From Pseudomarimonas salicorniae (GTDB lineage: Bacteria; Pseudomonadota; Gammaproteobacteria; Xanthomonadales; Xanthomonadaceae), in contig NZ_JALNMH010000016.1 of the NCBI RefSeq assembly GCF_023156535.1, positions 1-64,000 on the forward strand: a stretch of DNA of 64,000 bases, in the 5' to 3' direction. The notes beneath the pieces are model-generated. The model saw nothing but the letters and a program-made list of their open reading frames with translations. It was not told the origin of the DNA and searched no databases. Shown piece after piece: positions 52,480 to 60,641 of the stretch (positions are counted from its first letter, which is position 1; the number at the start of each line of letters is the position of its first letter). A program made the translations under genes and the position numbers.

Positions 52480-53616
52480 TCAGCCGACGAAGCGCGCCAT
52501 CCGGGTCGGCTGGACCAGCCAGCGGTAGCTGAGAAAGCACAGGGCCAGCGTTGCGCAGCTGGCGAAGCCGAACTTGGCCCACCACGGCGCATCGAGGTTC
52601 ATCAGCGGGTACTGGATGGCGAACAGCAGGGGCAGGTGGATCAGATAGGTCCAGTAGGCGCTGCGCGACAGAGGGCGAAGCCATGTGTTGGGTCGGTCGA
52701 GCAGGGCCTTGCCGAGCAGCAGGCAACACAGGGTCAGCCAGACGCTGAGCACGGCCTGCAGCAGGGCCATCGGCCAGGAGGCGGTCTCCGGCTGCAGCGG
52801 ATTGATCGCCGCCGGCAGCTGCCAGTAGAACAGCGCGTAGCCGAGCGCGCTGGCGATCAGCAGCGGGGCGAGCAAGGGCCGAAGGCGATCGAGCAGGCCG
52901 GGCTCATCGTGCAGGTGCATGCCCAGCAGGTAGAAGGCACCGTAGTAGCCGAGCGCCCAGAACTGCGGCAGCAGGCCCTCGGGCGCCGGGTGCGGCGTGC
53001 TGACCGAAGCCAGCGCCGGGCAGATCAGCAGGGGCAGGACGAGCAACAGGCCCGGACGGCTGCGGAACAGCTGCGCGCTCCAGGCGAGTTTTGCGCCGAG
53101 AGTGCGGGCGATCCAGTGCAGCAGGCCGAACCAGATCAGATAGTAGAGGAACCACAGGTGGGCCGTGCCGGGCGGCAGCGGCGGCGCATCCTCGCGGGCC
53201 TCCCAGTCCCGCAGGAAGATCAGCAGGGCCGACGGATGCTCGACGTGGCGCATCGCCCAGGCGGTGGAGGCATCCAGCGCCCAGATCACGATCGGCCAGG
53301 CGATCAGGAAGGGCAGCGCGATCCGGCGGACCCGCTGGCGGGCGGTGGCCGCGCCGCCCAGTCGCTCGACCAGCAGGGCGGCGAAGAACCCCGACACGGC
53401 AAAGAACAGCGGCATGCGGAACAGATGCAGCAGCCACAGTGGAGCATCGATCCAGGCCGAGGTCTCACGGTCGGCGGTCGGGAACAGCGGCTGCATCAGC
53501 GGGCTGTAGGCGAGGGCCGCGTGGAACAGCACTCCGGCCAGCATGGCCAGCGCGCGCAGATGGTCGAAGTAGTGCAGGCGCGGCGAGCTGGCCATGTCCG
53601 GCGATGTCCCGGCCAC
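52480..53616 (-). CDS. Acyltransferase 3 family membrane protein (OpgC-like)
   Basis: A 378-aa multi-pass protein. The first segment HYFDHLRALAMLAGVLFHAAL with an H and D at the membrane edge is typical of acyltransferase-3 enzymes, which transfer acyl groups to periplasmic glucans or sugars. About ten hydrophobic segments. GTG start directly abuts the stop of the permease gene, so it is the last member of the GntR-ABC operon. Confidence 0.8.
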   Translation of the reverse strand: MAGTSPDMASSPRLHYFDHLRALAMLAGVLFHAALAYSPLMQPLFPTADRETSAWIDAPLWLLHLFRMPLFFAVSGFFAALLVERLGGAATARQRVRRIALPFLIAWPIVIWALDASTAWAMRHVEHPSALLIFLRDWEAREDAPPLPPGTAHLWFLYYLIWFGLLHWIARTLGAKLAWSAQLFRSRPGLLLVLPLLICPALASVSTPHPAPEGLLPQFWALGYYGAFYLLGMHLHDEPGLLDRLRPLLAPLLIASALGYALFYWQLPAAINPLQPETASWPMALLQAVLSVWLTLCCLLLGKALLDRPNTWLRPLSRSAYWTYLIHLPLLFAIQYPLMNLDAPWWAKFGFASCATLALCFLSYRWLVQPTRMARFVG

Positions 53617-54297
53617 TCAGTAGAAGGCCGGCTTGCGCGCGTGATGCCAGGCGGTGGCCACGAAGATCACCAGCGTGGCGGCCAGCAGCCCGAACAGGAT
53701 GCCGAGCGCTGCCGGGCTCCAGCTCACCACAGCCTCGCGGTAGCCGCCACCGCTGATCGCCTCGATCTGCGACAGGCCCATCAGGAAGGGGTTGATCATC
53801 ACCATGCTGACGATCATGGTGAAGATGTTCCAGCCTTCCGATTCCACCGACATCGCCACCGCCAGCGACAGGCTGTAGGCGAACAGCACGTAGGCGAACA
53901 GCAGGCAGGCCAGCACCACCAGGCCGTTCGGCAGCGGCGTCTGCAGGATGCAGGCCAGCGTGCCGGTGAGCAGCACGGCGAACGGCACGCCGAAGGTCAG
54001 CAGGTTGGCTCCCAGCTTGGCCGCGGTGAAGTCGATCGGTGCCACCGGCAGGCTCATCACGAAGGCCAGCGTCTGCTGCTTGCGCTCGTCGACCAGGGCG
54101 GTGGAGATCGAGAAGCAGGCCGCCGCCACCACGACCACGATCAGCAGCAGCGAACCGAGGTAGAACGACCAGGGCCGGGCAAGGCCGATCAGAGCCAGCG
54201 CGACGATGCCGCCCAGCACGAACAGCGCCAGCTGCTTCTGGAACAGCTGCCAGTCCTTCTGGATCAGCAGGCGGACCACCGGCAGATTGAGTTTCAT
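53617..54297 (-). CDS. ABC-2 type permease
   Basis: A 226-aa inner-membrane protein with six hydrophobic segments and a soluble loop (DERKQQTLAFVMSLPVAPIDF) typical of ABC-2 permeases. It starts within the last 4 nt of the ATPase gene. It should pair with that ATPase to export an unknown compound. Confidence 0.82.
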   Translation of the reverse strand: MKLNLPVVRLLIQKDWQLFQKQLALFVLGGIVALALIGLARPWSFYLGSLLLIVVVVAAACFSISTALVDERKQQTLAFVMSLPVAPIDFTAAKLGANLLTFGVPFAVLLTGTLACILQTPLPNGLVVLACLLFAYVLFAYSLSLAVAMSVESEGWNIFTMIVSMVMINPFLMGLSQIEAISGGGYREAVVSWSPAALGILFGLLAATLVIFVATAWHHARKPAFY

Positions 54298-55178
54298 GCG
54301 GCACCTCCCGAGCGGACTGCGGTGACGAAGATGTCTTCCAGCGCCATGCGGTCGACGCGCTGGACCTTGAGACCCGCCTCGTCGAGCCGCGCCGGGAACT
54401 GCGCGTCCCAGGCGCGCGTCTTGATCTCGATCAGGCTTCCGCTGTGGCGCACCATGGCCACCTCGGGCCAGTCGGAAAGTCCTTCGGGCGCGTGTCCCTC
54501 GCAGCTGACCCGGCGCCAGCTGTCGAGGAAGCGCTCCTTGTCGGAGGAGGCGATCATCCGCCCGGCGTGCAGGAAGGTGATGGTGTCGGCCAACTGCTCC
54601 ACGTCCTGGGTGTTGTGGGACGAGAACAGCACGCTGCGGGCGGCGTCGCGGAGCACGTCGGACAGGGCTTCGAGGACCTCGGCGCGGGCCACCGGATCGA
54701 GCCCGGTGGTGGGCTCGTCGAGGAGCAGCAGTCGCGGGCGACGGGCCAGGCTCAGCAGCAGCATGGCCTTGACGCGCTGCCCGTGGGAGTAGCCGCCTAG
54801 ACGCTGGTCCACGCGGAGGTCGAAGCGCCTGAGCAGGTGGTCGGCGTAGGCGGAATCCCAGTCCGGATAGATGGCCCGGATCAGGTCCATGTGCCAGCGC
54901 AGCGTCTGGCTGCGGTACAGGCGCATGTCCTCGGAGGCAAAGCCCATGTCGCGCTTGGCCTCGACCTGGGCCTCGGGCAGGCGGTGCCCCAACACGGTCA
55001 CCTCGCCGGCATCCGCAGCGGCAAGCCCCGAGAGCAGGCGCAGCAGGGTGGTCTTGCCGGCACCATTGACGCCGACCAGGCCCATCACCTCGCCCGCCGG
55101 CAGGTCCAGGTTGATGTCGCGCAGGGAGAACTCGGGATAGTGCTTGGCAACGCCGGATAGCGAGAAGGCGACGGTCAT
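54294..55178 (-). CDS. ABC transporter ATPase
   Basis: A 294-aa protein. Walker A GVNGAGKTT (36-44), Q-loop region (GFASEDMRLY), signature YSHGQRVK in place of the usual LSGGQ, Walker B LLLLDEPTTGLD and switch SSHNTQDVE. The C-terminal 70 residues form an extra domain. It overlaps the gntR stop and the permease start by 4 nt, so all are translated together. Confidence 0.88.
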   Translation of the reverse strand: MTVAFSLSGVAKHYPEFSLRDINLDLPAGEVMGLVGVNGAGKTTLLRLLSGLAAADAGEVTVLGHRLPEAQVEAKRDMGFASEDMRLYRSQTLRWHMDLIRAIYPDWDSAYADHLLRRFDLRVDQRLGGYSHGQRVKAMLLLSLARRPRLLLLDEPTTGLDPVARAEVLEALSDVLRDAARSVLFSSHNTQDVEQLADTITFLHAGRMIASSDKERFLDSWRRVSCEGHAPEGLSDWPEVAMVRHSGSLIEIKTRAWDAQFPARLDEAGLKVQRVDRMALEDIFVTAVRSGGAA

Positions 55179-55597
55179 CGGGAATCTCCGGTGGAACGGT
55201 GGGTGGGGGCGGGGGGCTTTCCGCCCTCCTCAAGCGCCTGCGCGACCTGCTGCAGCACGGCCTCGGGCGACAGGCCGAGGCGCCCCGCGCAGACCAGCAG
55301 GGCCTCGATGGCGCGGGCCAGCTCTTCCTGCATCAGCCGGGTGGGCAGGGCACGCTGTTCCGCCACCACCGATCCGCGGCCCTGTCGCGTGGCGATCACC
55401 CCGGCGCGCTCCAGCTCCTCGTAGGCGCGGCGGACGGTGATCACGCTGACCTGGCTGTCCGCGGCCAGCTCGCGGATCGAGGGCAGGCTGCTGCCCGGCG
55501 CCCAGTCGCCGGCCATGACCCGGGCGGTGATCTGGTCGACGATCTGCTGGTACATCGGCCGCGGATCATCGGGAGAAAGCAGCAGCTGCGAACTCAT
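55175..55597 (-). CDS. GntR-family (YtrA-like) repressor
   Basis: A 140-aa protein. A winged helix of GntR type (PMYQQIVDQITARVMAGDWAPGSSLPSIRELAADSQVSVITVRRAYEELERAGVIATRQGRGSVV) and a short C-terminal domain, as in the YtrA group that controls ABC exporters. First gene of the operon; ATG 55597 lies just after the palindrome at 55604-55628, so autoregulation is likely. Upstream start at 55654 rejected because it would cross the operator. Confidence 0.88.
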   Translation of the reverse strand: MSSQLLLSPDDPRPMYQQIVDQITARVMAGDWAPGSSLPSIRELAADSQVSVITVRRAYEELERAGVIATRQGRGSVVAEQRALPTRLMQEELARAIEALLVCAGRLGLSPEAVLQQVAQALEEGGKPPAPTHRSTGDSR

Positions 55598-55603
55598 GCA
55601 CTC

Positions 55604-55628
55604 ACTGTGTATATTGCACATACACAGT
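55604..55628. promoter_or_regulatory. Operator palindrome of the GntR-ABC operon
   Basis: ACTGTGTAT (55604-55612) and ATACACAGT (55620-55628), perfect 9-bp arms, 7-bp spacer. The sequence is AT-rich and sits immediately upstream of the start codon, the usual site for YtrA-type repressors. Confidence 0.8.
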
Positions 55629-55747
55629 ATGCACAGTGGCCGACGGCCGTGCAAGCTCGCCCCGCCGTCGCGGTGGGCGACAGGGTCGACGAAGCGAACG
55701 AATCGGACCCGGCGCCTCGGCCCGGAACAGCGGCGCGCAGCGCCGGA

Positions 55748-56818
55748 TCAGGCGGCCGGGTGCCTGCGGGCGTTGCGCGTCAGGCTGACCACCAGGGTGA
55801 CCACGGTCAGCGGCACCACGAAGCCGAGCATGACCCCGCTGTACTCGTCGAGGGCGTCATGATCGCGGGCGGCGAGGATCAGGTAGGCGGTGTAGGCGAC
55901 GAAGTAGAACAGGAACAGGGCGCCTTCCCAGCGGGCGATGGTGCGGCCGACGATGAAAACCGGCAGGCAGGCGAAGGCGACCGCGATCATCACCCAGAGG
56001 TCAAAGTTCAGTACCGAGGGCGCCATTGGCAGGCCGTCGCCGGAGACGAGGCCGGCGAGGCCGAGGCAGCCGAGGATGTTGAAGATATTGCTGCCGACCA
56101 CGTTGCCGATGGCGATATCGCGCTCGCCGCGGATGGCCGCGGTGATCGAGGTGGCGACCTCGGGCATCGAGGTGCCCGCGGCGACGATGGTCAGGCCGAT
56201 GATGACGTCGCTGACGCCGAGCGCGCGGGCGAACTGGGTCGAGGCATCGACCAGCCAGCCCGAGCCGACGACGAGAAGTCCAAGCCCGGCGGCGATCAGC
56301 AGCAGCTGCAGCCAGAGGCGACCGGGCGGAGGCTCGGCCGACGATTCGGCCTTCGCCCGCTGCGCCTTGCCCTCGCGGCGCGACTGGATCACCACGTAAC
56401 TGGTGTAGACGATCAGCAGCAACAGCAGGAGGCCGGCGTCGAGGTTGCTGATTGTGCCGTCGATGCCGAAGGAGAGGAGCAGGATTGAGGCGCCGATCAT
56501 GATCGGCACCTCCTGGCGGATGATCTGGGTATCGACCACCAGCGGCACGATCAGGGCGGAGACGCCGAGAATGAACAGCACGTTGAAGATGTTGCTGCCG
56601 ACCACGTTGCCGACCGCGATATCAACCTGTCCGCCCATCGCGGCGCCCACCGAGACCGCGACCTCGGGCGCACTGGTGCCCATGGCGACGATGGTCAGCC
56701 CGACCACCAGCGGCGAAATGCCGAGCGACAGCGCCATCCGCGAGGCGCCGCGTACCAGCAGTTCGGCGCCAGCGACCAGGGCGGCCAGGCCGGCGATGAA
56801 GATCAGGACATTGCTCAC
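55748..56818 (-). CDS. Calcium/sodium antiporter (CaCA family, YrbG-like)
   Basis: A 356-aa membrane protein with ten hydrophobic segments. The two inverted alpha repeats show GTSAPEVAVSV with GNVVGSNIFN and GTSMPEVATSI with GNVVGSNIFN. A hydrophilic loop (RREGKAQRAKAESSAEPPPGR) lies between halves. It moves calcium out against sodium or protons. Confidence 0.9.
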   Translation of the reverse strand: MSNVLIFIAGLAALVAGAELLVRGASRMALSLGISPLVVGLTIVAMGTSAPEVAVSVGAAMGGQVDIAVGNVVGSNIFNVLFILGVSALIVPLVVDTQIIRQEVPIMIGASILLLSFGIDGTISNLDAGLLLLLLIVYTSYVVIQSRREGKAQRAKAESSAEPPPGRLWLQLLLIAAGLGLLVVGSGWLVDASTQFARALGVSDVIIGLTIVAAGTSMPEVATSITAAIRGERDIAIGNVVGSNIFNILGCLGLAGLVSGDGLPMAPSVLNFDLWVMIAVAFACLPVFIVGRTIARWEGALFLFYFVAYTAYLILAARDHDALDEYSGVMLGFVVPLTVVTLVVSLTRNARRHPAA

Positions 56819-57080
56819 GCCAGAAGCCTCGTTTAGAGGGCAGAACGCCCCGGAGGATAGCGCCGCGGGCGGATTGACCCCAGCCCGTTCGGGTGCGCAC
56901 GCATTGGATCCATCAAGGCCTCGGACATCACCGCCACGGCCGATAGCGATTCTCGGCGACCCTGACGGGACCTGCCTGCAAAGGCTCTGGACACCCTGCC
57001 GCAGCAGCCCGGCAGCGCCTCGAAGGGGCTTTTCCGGAAGGCAAGAACGGGCGCAAAACGGACGTACCGCAGAGTCCGAA

Positions 57081-57146
57081 TGTAGGAGCCAGCTTGCTGG
57101 CGATAGGCGCCCCGGAAGGGACGATCGCCAGCAAGCTGGCTCCTAC
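57081..57146. repeat. Perfect 24-bp inverted repeat (REP-type)
   Basis: TGTAGGAGCCAGCTTGCTGG then CGAT (57081-57104) and its exact complement at 57123-57146, loop 18 bp. It shares GTAGGAGC with the start of the window. Confidence 0.9.
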
Positions 57147-57208
57147 ACACGCAACGGCGCTGTCACGTCCGGTTGGCGCCGCAAAACAGACCTCGCCGCA
57201 GTCAAATT

Positions 57209-57305
57209 GTCGGAGCGCCTTTGGGCGCGACCGCGGCGCTATGGATTCACCACAGACCGAGGCTGGACCGTAACTCCGCGGTCGCGCCCAAGGGCACTCC
57301 CACAG
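57209..57305. repeat. Inverted pair of GGAGCGCCTTTGGGCGCGACCGCGG repeats
   Basis: Arms at 57209-57236 and 57276-57305, nearly complementary (CGCGCCCAAGGGC ... CCCACAG). Same family as 36618-36715. A further palindrome GTGCGGCCAGCCGCACC at about 57387-57403 belongs to the second-RAYT REP family. No gene is seen in 56819-57458. Confidence 0.82.
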
Positions 57306-57458
57306 TCGGGCTTCGTTGGGCGTCAGCGAAGCTCCATAGGGCGCGCCTTGGGCGCACCGATACGCGCGTTCGGACGGTACGCCCGGTGCGGCCAGCCGCA
57401 CCCTATGAATGTCTTCTTTGCGCCCGTTGCGCGCCTTCAACCGTGGCGAGGCGGCGGC

Positions 57459-57833
57459 TCAGCGCAGCACGTAGCTGGCGAGCACCTGCTGCACCTCGTA
57501 GATCGAGAGCTTCTTGTTGAAGGTCTTCTGGATCAGGATGCCGCCGCTTAGGACGATCTTCAGCTCCGCGTCGAGGTCGAAGGTGCCGGCGGTCTCGATG
57601 CTGAAGGTCACGATGGAGCGGTAGGGGATCGAGCGGTACTCGACCTTGGAGCCGGTCAGGCCCTGCTTGTCGACCAGGATCAGCCGCCGGTTGGTGAAGA
57701 TGAACTGGTCGCGGATCAGCACGTAGGCGTGCTCGATCGACTCGCCCTCGCACATGATCCGGGCGAATTCTTCCTGCACCTTGGATGCGTCGACCTTCGA
57801 CGCGTTGCCCATCAGTCCATCCAGCAGTCCCAT
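57459..57833 (-). CDS. Bacterial PH-domain protein
   Basis: A 124-aa cytosolic protein. Features: EHAYVLIRDQFIFTNRRLILVDKQGLTGSKVEYRSIPYRSIVTFSIETAGTFDLDAELKIVLSG, the bacterial PH-like fold. Such proteins are often annotated as PH domain-containing and have no firm role. GGAGCG precedes ATG. Confidence 0.82.
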   Translation of the reverse strand: MGLLDGLMGNASKVDASKVQEEFARIMCEGESIEHAYVLIRDQFIFTNRRLILVDKQGLTGSKVEYRSIPYRSIVTFSIETAGTFDLDAELKIVLSGGILIQKTFNKKLSIYEVQQVLASYVLR

Positions 57834-57960
57834 CCCGCGCTCCTTTCCTGGGTGATCGGGGCATGAGCGCCCCGGCGAAGATCATGACGCCGACGCGGAC
57901 GAAATGGGACGCGAGGGGCGCGGGGCCGTTCGCCCGGACCCGCGCGGGCCCTTGAAGGCG

Positions 57961-58785
57961 CTATTGCATCGAGGTCGAGGTGGCCATCCAGAGCGGCCCC
58001 TGGCGCTCCATGGTGACCTCGCCCTTGACCGCCTCGCCCTCCATCTTGCCCTCGATGTGCAGGATGGCGGTCTTTCCGTCGCTGGAGCCCTTGACGATGC
58101 GCACGTCGGTGGGCGTCAGCAGGGCCATGAACTCCAGCTCCTCCGCGGCCTCCGGCGAATCCAGCATGGCCGCCATGTCCGGGCTGACCAGGGCCTTCAA
58201 GGCCTTGAGGTCCTTGGCGTGGACAGCGCGGGTCCAGGCGATGTAGGCCGCGCCCGGTTCGCCGCCGCCCTCGGGCAGCGCGTCGCCGATCGGCGCATCG
58301 GGATCGACCACTACGGCATGGAAGCGCAGGTCATAGAAGTAGGTCTTGTCGAAGAACTCCTGCTTCTCCGGCAGGAACATCCGGCCGGAGAACACCTCCG
58401 GGCCGTTCTGCTCCAGCGCCAGCGTCGGATACTCGCCGCCGGACAGGCTGAACCCGTCGATGTACATGTTCTGCGAGAGCACCTGCAGGCTCGGTGCGTC
58501 GCCGAACTCCGAGGTCAGGGTCAGGCCGATTCGCAGCGAGGGGTCGATGCCGCTGCCGTCGACTTCGCGCGGGGCCAGCGGCTTGCCGCTGAACACTACG
58601 GTCCACGTAGGATCCGCTGGATCGTAGAAGCCTTCGGCTTCGCGGTAGACGTAGGCGTGGCGCAGGGCTACCGGATTGTCGTTGAGGGTGAACGTTCCAC
58701 TCGCGCTGCCCGGCGGCGGCGATTCGGCGGTGGCGTTCGCGCAGGCCAGCAGGAGGCCGGCAGCAAGGCAGCAGAAAGTCTTCAT
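57961..58785 (-). CDS. Exported or lipid-anchored protein of unknown function
   Basis: A 274-aa protein. Start FCCLAAGLLLACANATAE has a possible lipobox LLAC. The N-terminal half (TFTLNDNPVALRHAYVYREAEGF ... LTSEFGDAP) and the C-terminal half (VHAKDLKALKALVSPDMAAML ... AILHIEGKM) look like separate domains. ATG 58785 with GAGCG upstream. Function unknown. 58786-59088 shows nothing else. Confidence 0.65.
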   Translation of the reverse strand: MKTFCCLAAGLLLACANATAESPPPGSASGTFTLNDNPVALRHAYVYREAEGFYDPADPTWTVVFSGKPLAPREVDGSGIDPSLRIGLTLTSEFGDAPSLQVLSQNMYIDGFSLSGGEYPTLALEQNGPEVFSGRMFLPEKQEFFDKTYFYDLRFHAVVVDPDAPIGDALPEGGGEPGAAYIAWTRAVHAKDLKALKALVSPDMAAMLDSPEAAEELEFMALLTPTDVRIVKGSSDGKTAILHIEGKMEGEAVKGEVTMERQGPLWMATSTSMQ

Positions 58786-59090
58786 GGCGCGCTCCTCGTG
58801 CGGGATGGACCCGGAATGCCGAGGCAAGGCGAAGCGGACACCGCCCACTGTGCAGCGCCGCATTCCCCCGCGGCCGGCGCACAGGCCCCGGACGACTGGG
58901 CTGTGCCGGTCACTAGGCTACGCCGACCGGGCCGGGGCTGCGAGCCGGGTGCGCAGGGCGATCGGACGAGGGCTCGGAGTTGCGGCGACGCGGGACGGGC
59001 GCGCCAAGGACTGGGCGCCGACAATCAGGTCGTTTCCCCGCGCGGCGGGGCGAGCGGACCCGGCGCGGTCGCGCAGTCCGCGCAAAACGT

Positions 59091-59115
59091 CCCCGCCCGG
59101 CGTGACCGGGCGGGG
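59091..59115 (-). terminator. Rho-independent terminator after the HU-like gene
   Basis: Perfect 10-bp stem CCCCGCCCGG / CCGGGCGGGG with a 5-nt loop; on the minus strand it is followed by ACGTTTT. Located 11-35 bp after the HU-like stop codon. Confidence 0.75.
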
Positions 59116-59125
59116 GCGGCGCAGC

Positions 59126-59512
59126 TTAGACCGCGGCGTCCTTCAGGCGCTTGAGCGGGCGGACCTTGGTCTTGACCGTGGCCGGCTTGGCCTTGAACGT
59201 GGTCTCTTCGCCGGTGAACGGGTTGATGCCCTTGCGGGCCTTCGTCGCCGGGACGTGCTGGGTGGTGATCTTGAGCACGCCGGGAAGCACGAAGGCGCCA
59301 GCGCCCTTCTTGTTCACCGAGGCGAGGATGGCGCCGTCGAGAGCGGCCATTACCGCCTTGACGTCCTTGCTGGCCACGCCGGAAGTTTCGGCGAGGTGCT
59401 GGACCAGGGCGCTCTTGGTCATCACTTCCTTGATCGGCTTCGGCGCCTTCGGGGCAGCCTTCTCGGCCTTCGGCTTCGCAGCCTTCGGCGCAACCTTCTT
59501 TGCTTTTGCCAT
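59126..59512 (-). CDS. HU/IHF-family DNA-binding protein with a lysine/proline-rich N-terminal tail
   Basis: A 128-aa protein. Residues 1-30 are a histone-like basic tail (KKVAPKAAKPKAEKAAPKAP). The HU fold follows: MTKSALVQHLAETSGV, VKAVMAALDGAIL, GVLKITTQHVPATKARKGINPFTGEETTFKAKPATVKTKVRPLKRLK with the DNA-binding arm. It compacts or bends DNA. Start at 59512 gives the tail directly after Met. Confidence 0.87.
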   Translation of the reverse strand: MAKAKKVAPKAAKPKAEKAAPKAPKPIKEVMTKSALVQHLAETSGVASKDVKAVMAALDGAILASVNKKGAGAFVLPGVLKITTQHVPATKARKGINPFTGEETTFKAKPATVKTKVRPLKRLKDAAV

Positions 59513-59649
59513 GGTTTCGATCTCTGCAGTCATGAGGGGCAGTGCGCGGATGCGCGGTGCCAACCCTAGCGTGACTTGAGCCTTTCGACCATGGGTCGGA
59601 CGCCTTCGAGGCGAAATTTTCCCTGAAAAAGCGCCCTCCGGACGTGCGA

Positions 59650-59673
59650 ACGGCGCCCGTAGGCGCCGTTCTG
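59650..59673. terminator. Perfect hairpin between HU-like gene and basic peptide gene
   Basis: GAACGGCGCC / GGCGCCGTTC, 10-bp stem with a 4-nt loop (CGTA), at about 59649-59672. It lies between the two minus-strand genes, just past the stop of the peptide gene, and could end that transcript. Confidence 0.65.
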
Positions 59674-59701
59674 GGTGTCCCGGTCGGGGACGCCGCGCGG
59701 C

Positions 59702-59773
59702 TTACAGGCGGCTGCGCGACTGGAAGTTGCGGCGGAGGCGGGCCTTGCGGCGGCGCATGCGGGCCTTCTTCAT
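59702..59773 (-). CDS. 23-residue very basic peptide
   Basis: A 72-nt frame with ATG, 23 codons and TAA. It starts MKKARMRRRKARLRR and continues NFQSRSRL; 12 of 23 residues are Arg or Lys. GAGAG lies upstream and a strong hairpin downstream. It is flanked by genes on the same strand and uses strongly biased CGC/AAG codons. Function unknown; an RNA- or ribosome-binding role would suit the composition. Confidence 0.65.
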   Translation of the reverse strand: MKKARMRRRKARLRRNFQSRSRL

Positions 59774-59866
59774 CGGTGTGCTCTCAGGGTGGGGATGACC
59801 TTGCATTGTCGCACGGAAGTGTGGTCCGGCCGGAACTCCGACCCTTGACCCCGTGGTCACGCAGCC

Positions 59867-60628
59867 TCAGCCCGGGCGGTCCTTGCCCTTGGAAAATGCT
59901 TCGATCAGGTCCATCGGCATCGGGAAAACGATGGTCGAGGTCTTCTCGCCGGCGATCTCGGTCAGGGTCTGCATGTAGCGCAGCTGGATCGCGCGCGGGT
60001 CGCCTCCGAGCAGGGTGCCGGCCTGAACCAGCTTCTCGGCTGCCTGCAGTTCGCCTTCGGCGTGGATCACCTTGGCCCGGCGCTGGCGCTCGGCCTCGGC
60101 CTGCCGCGCGATGGCCCGGACCATGCTCTCGTCGATGTCGACGTGCTTGATCTCGACATTGGCCACCTTGATGCCCCAGGCCTCGGTCTGGACATCGAGG
60201 ATCCTCTGGATGTCGTCGTTGAGCCGGTCGCGCTCGGAGAGCATCTCATCCAACTCGTGCTGGCCCAGCACCGAGCGCAGGGTGGTCTGGGCCAGCTGGC
60301 TGGTCGCCTCGAGGTAGCGCTCGACGTTGATGATCGCCTTCTCGGGATCGATCACCCGGAAGTAGAGCACCGCATTGACCTTCACCGAGACGTTGTCGCG
60401 CGAGATCACGTCCTGGCTGGGGACATCCATGACCAGGGTGCGCAGGTCGACGCGCTCCATGCTCTGAACCACAGGGATGATGATGATCAGGCCCGGGCCC
60501 TTGACCTTCCAGAAGCGGCCCAGAGTGAACACGACCGCGCGTTCGTACTCGCGCAGCACCTTCACCGCGCTGGCCAGCAGCGCGAAGACGAATACCGCGA
60601 CGGTCAACCACATCGAGAACATTTCCAT
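59867..60628 (-). CDS. Slipin (stomatin-like SPFH protein)
   Basis: A 253-aa protein. One N-terminal membrane segment, then an SPFH domain ([48 protein letters not shown]) and a coiled C-terminal part ([19 protein letters not shown]). Forms membrane rings; partner of NfeD, encoded 13 bp upstream on the same strand. Confidence 0.9.
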   Translation of the reverse strand: MEMFSMWLTVAVFVFALLASAVKVLREYERAVVFTLGRFWKVKGPGLIIIIPVVQSMERVDLRTLVMDVPSQDVISRDNVSVKVNAVLYFRVIDPEKAIINVERYLEATSQLAQTTLRSVLGQHELDEMLSERDRLNDDIQRILDVQTEAWGIKVANVEIKHVDIDESMVRAIARQAEAERQRRAKVIHAEGELQAAEKLVQAGTLLGGDPRAIQLRYMQTLTEIAGEKTSTIVFPMPMDLIEAFSKGKDRPG

Positions 60629-60641
60629 GGCGCTCCTCCCT

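Noticed and set aside
52456-54792. 778-codon plus-strand ORF opposite the acyltransferase and ABC genes
   Set aside because: Glutamine/arginine/histidine-rich shadow of minus-strand genes with clear motifs.
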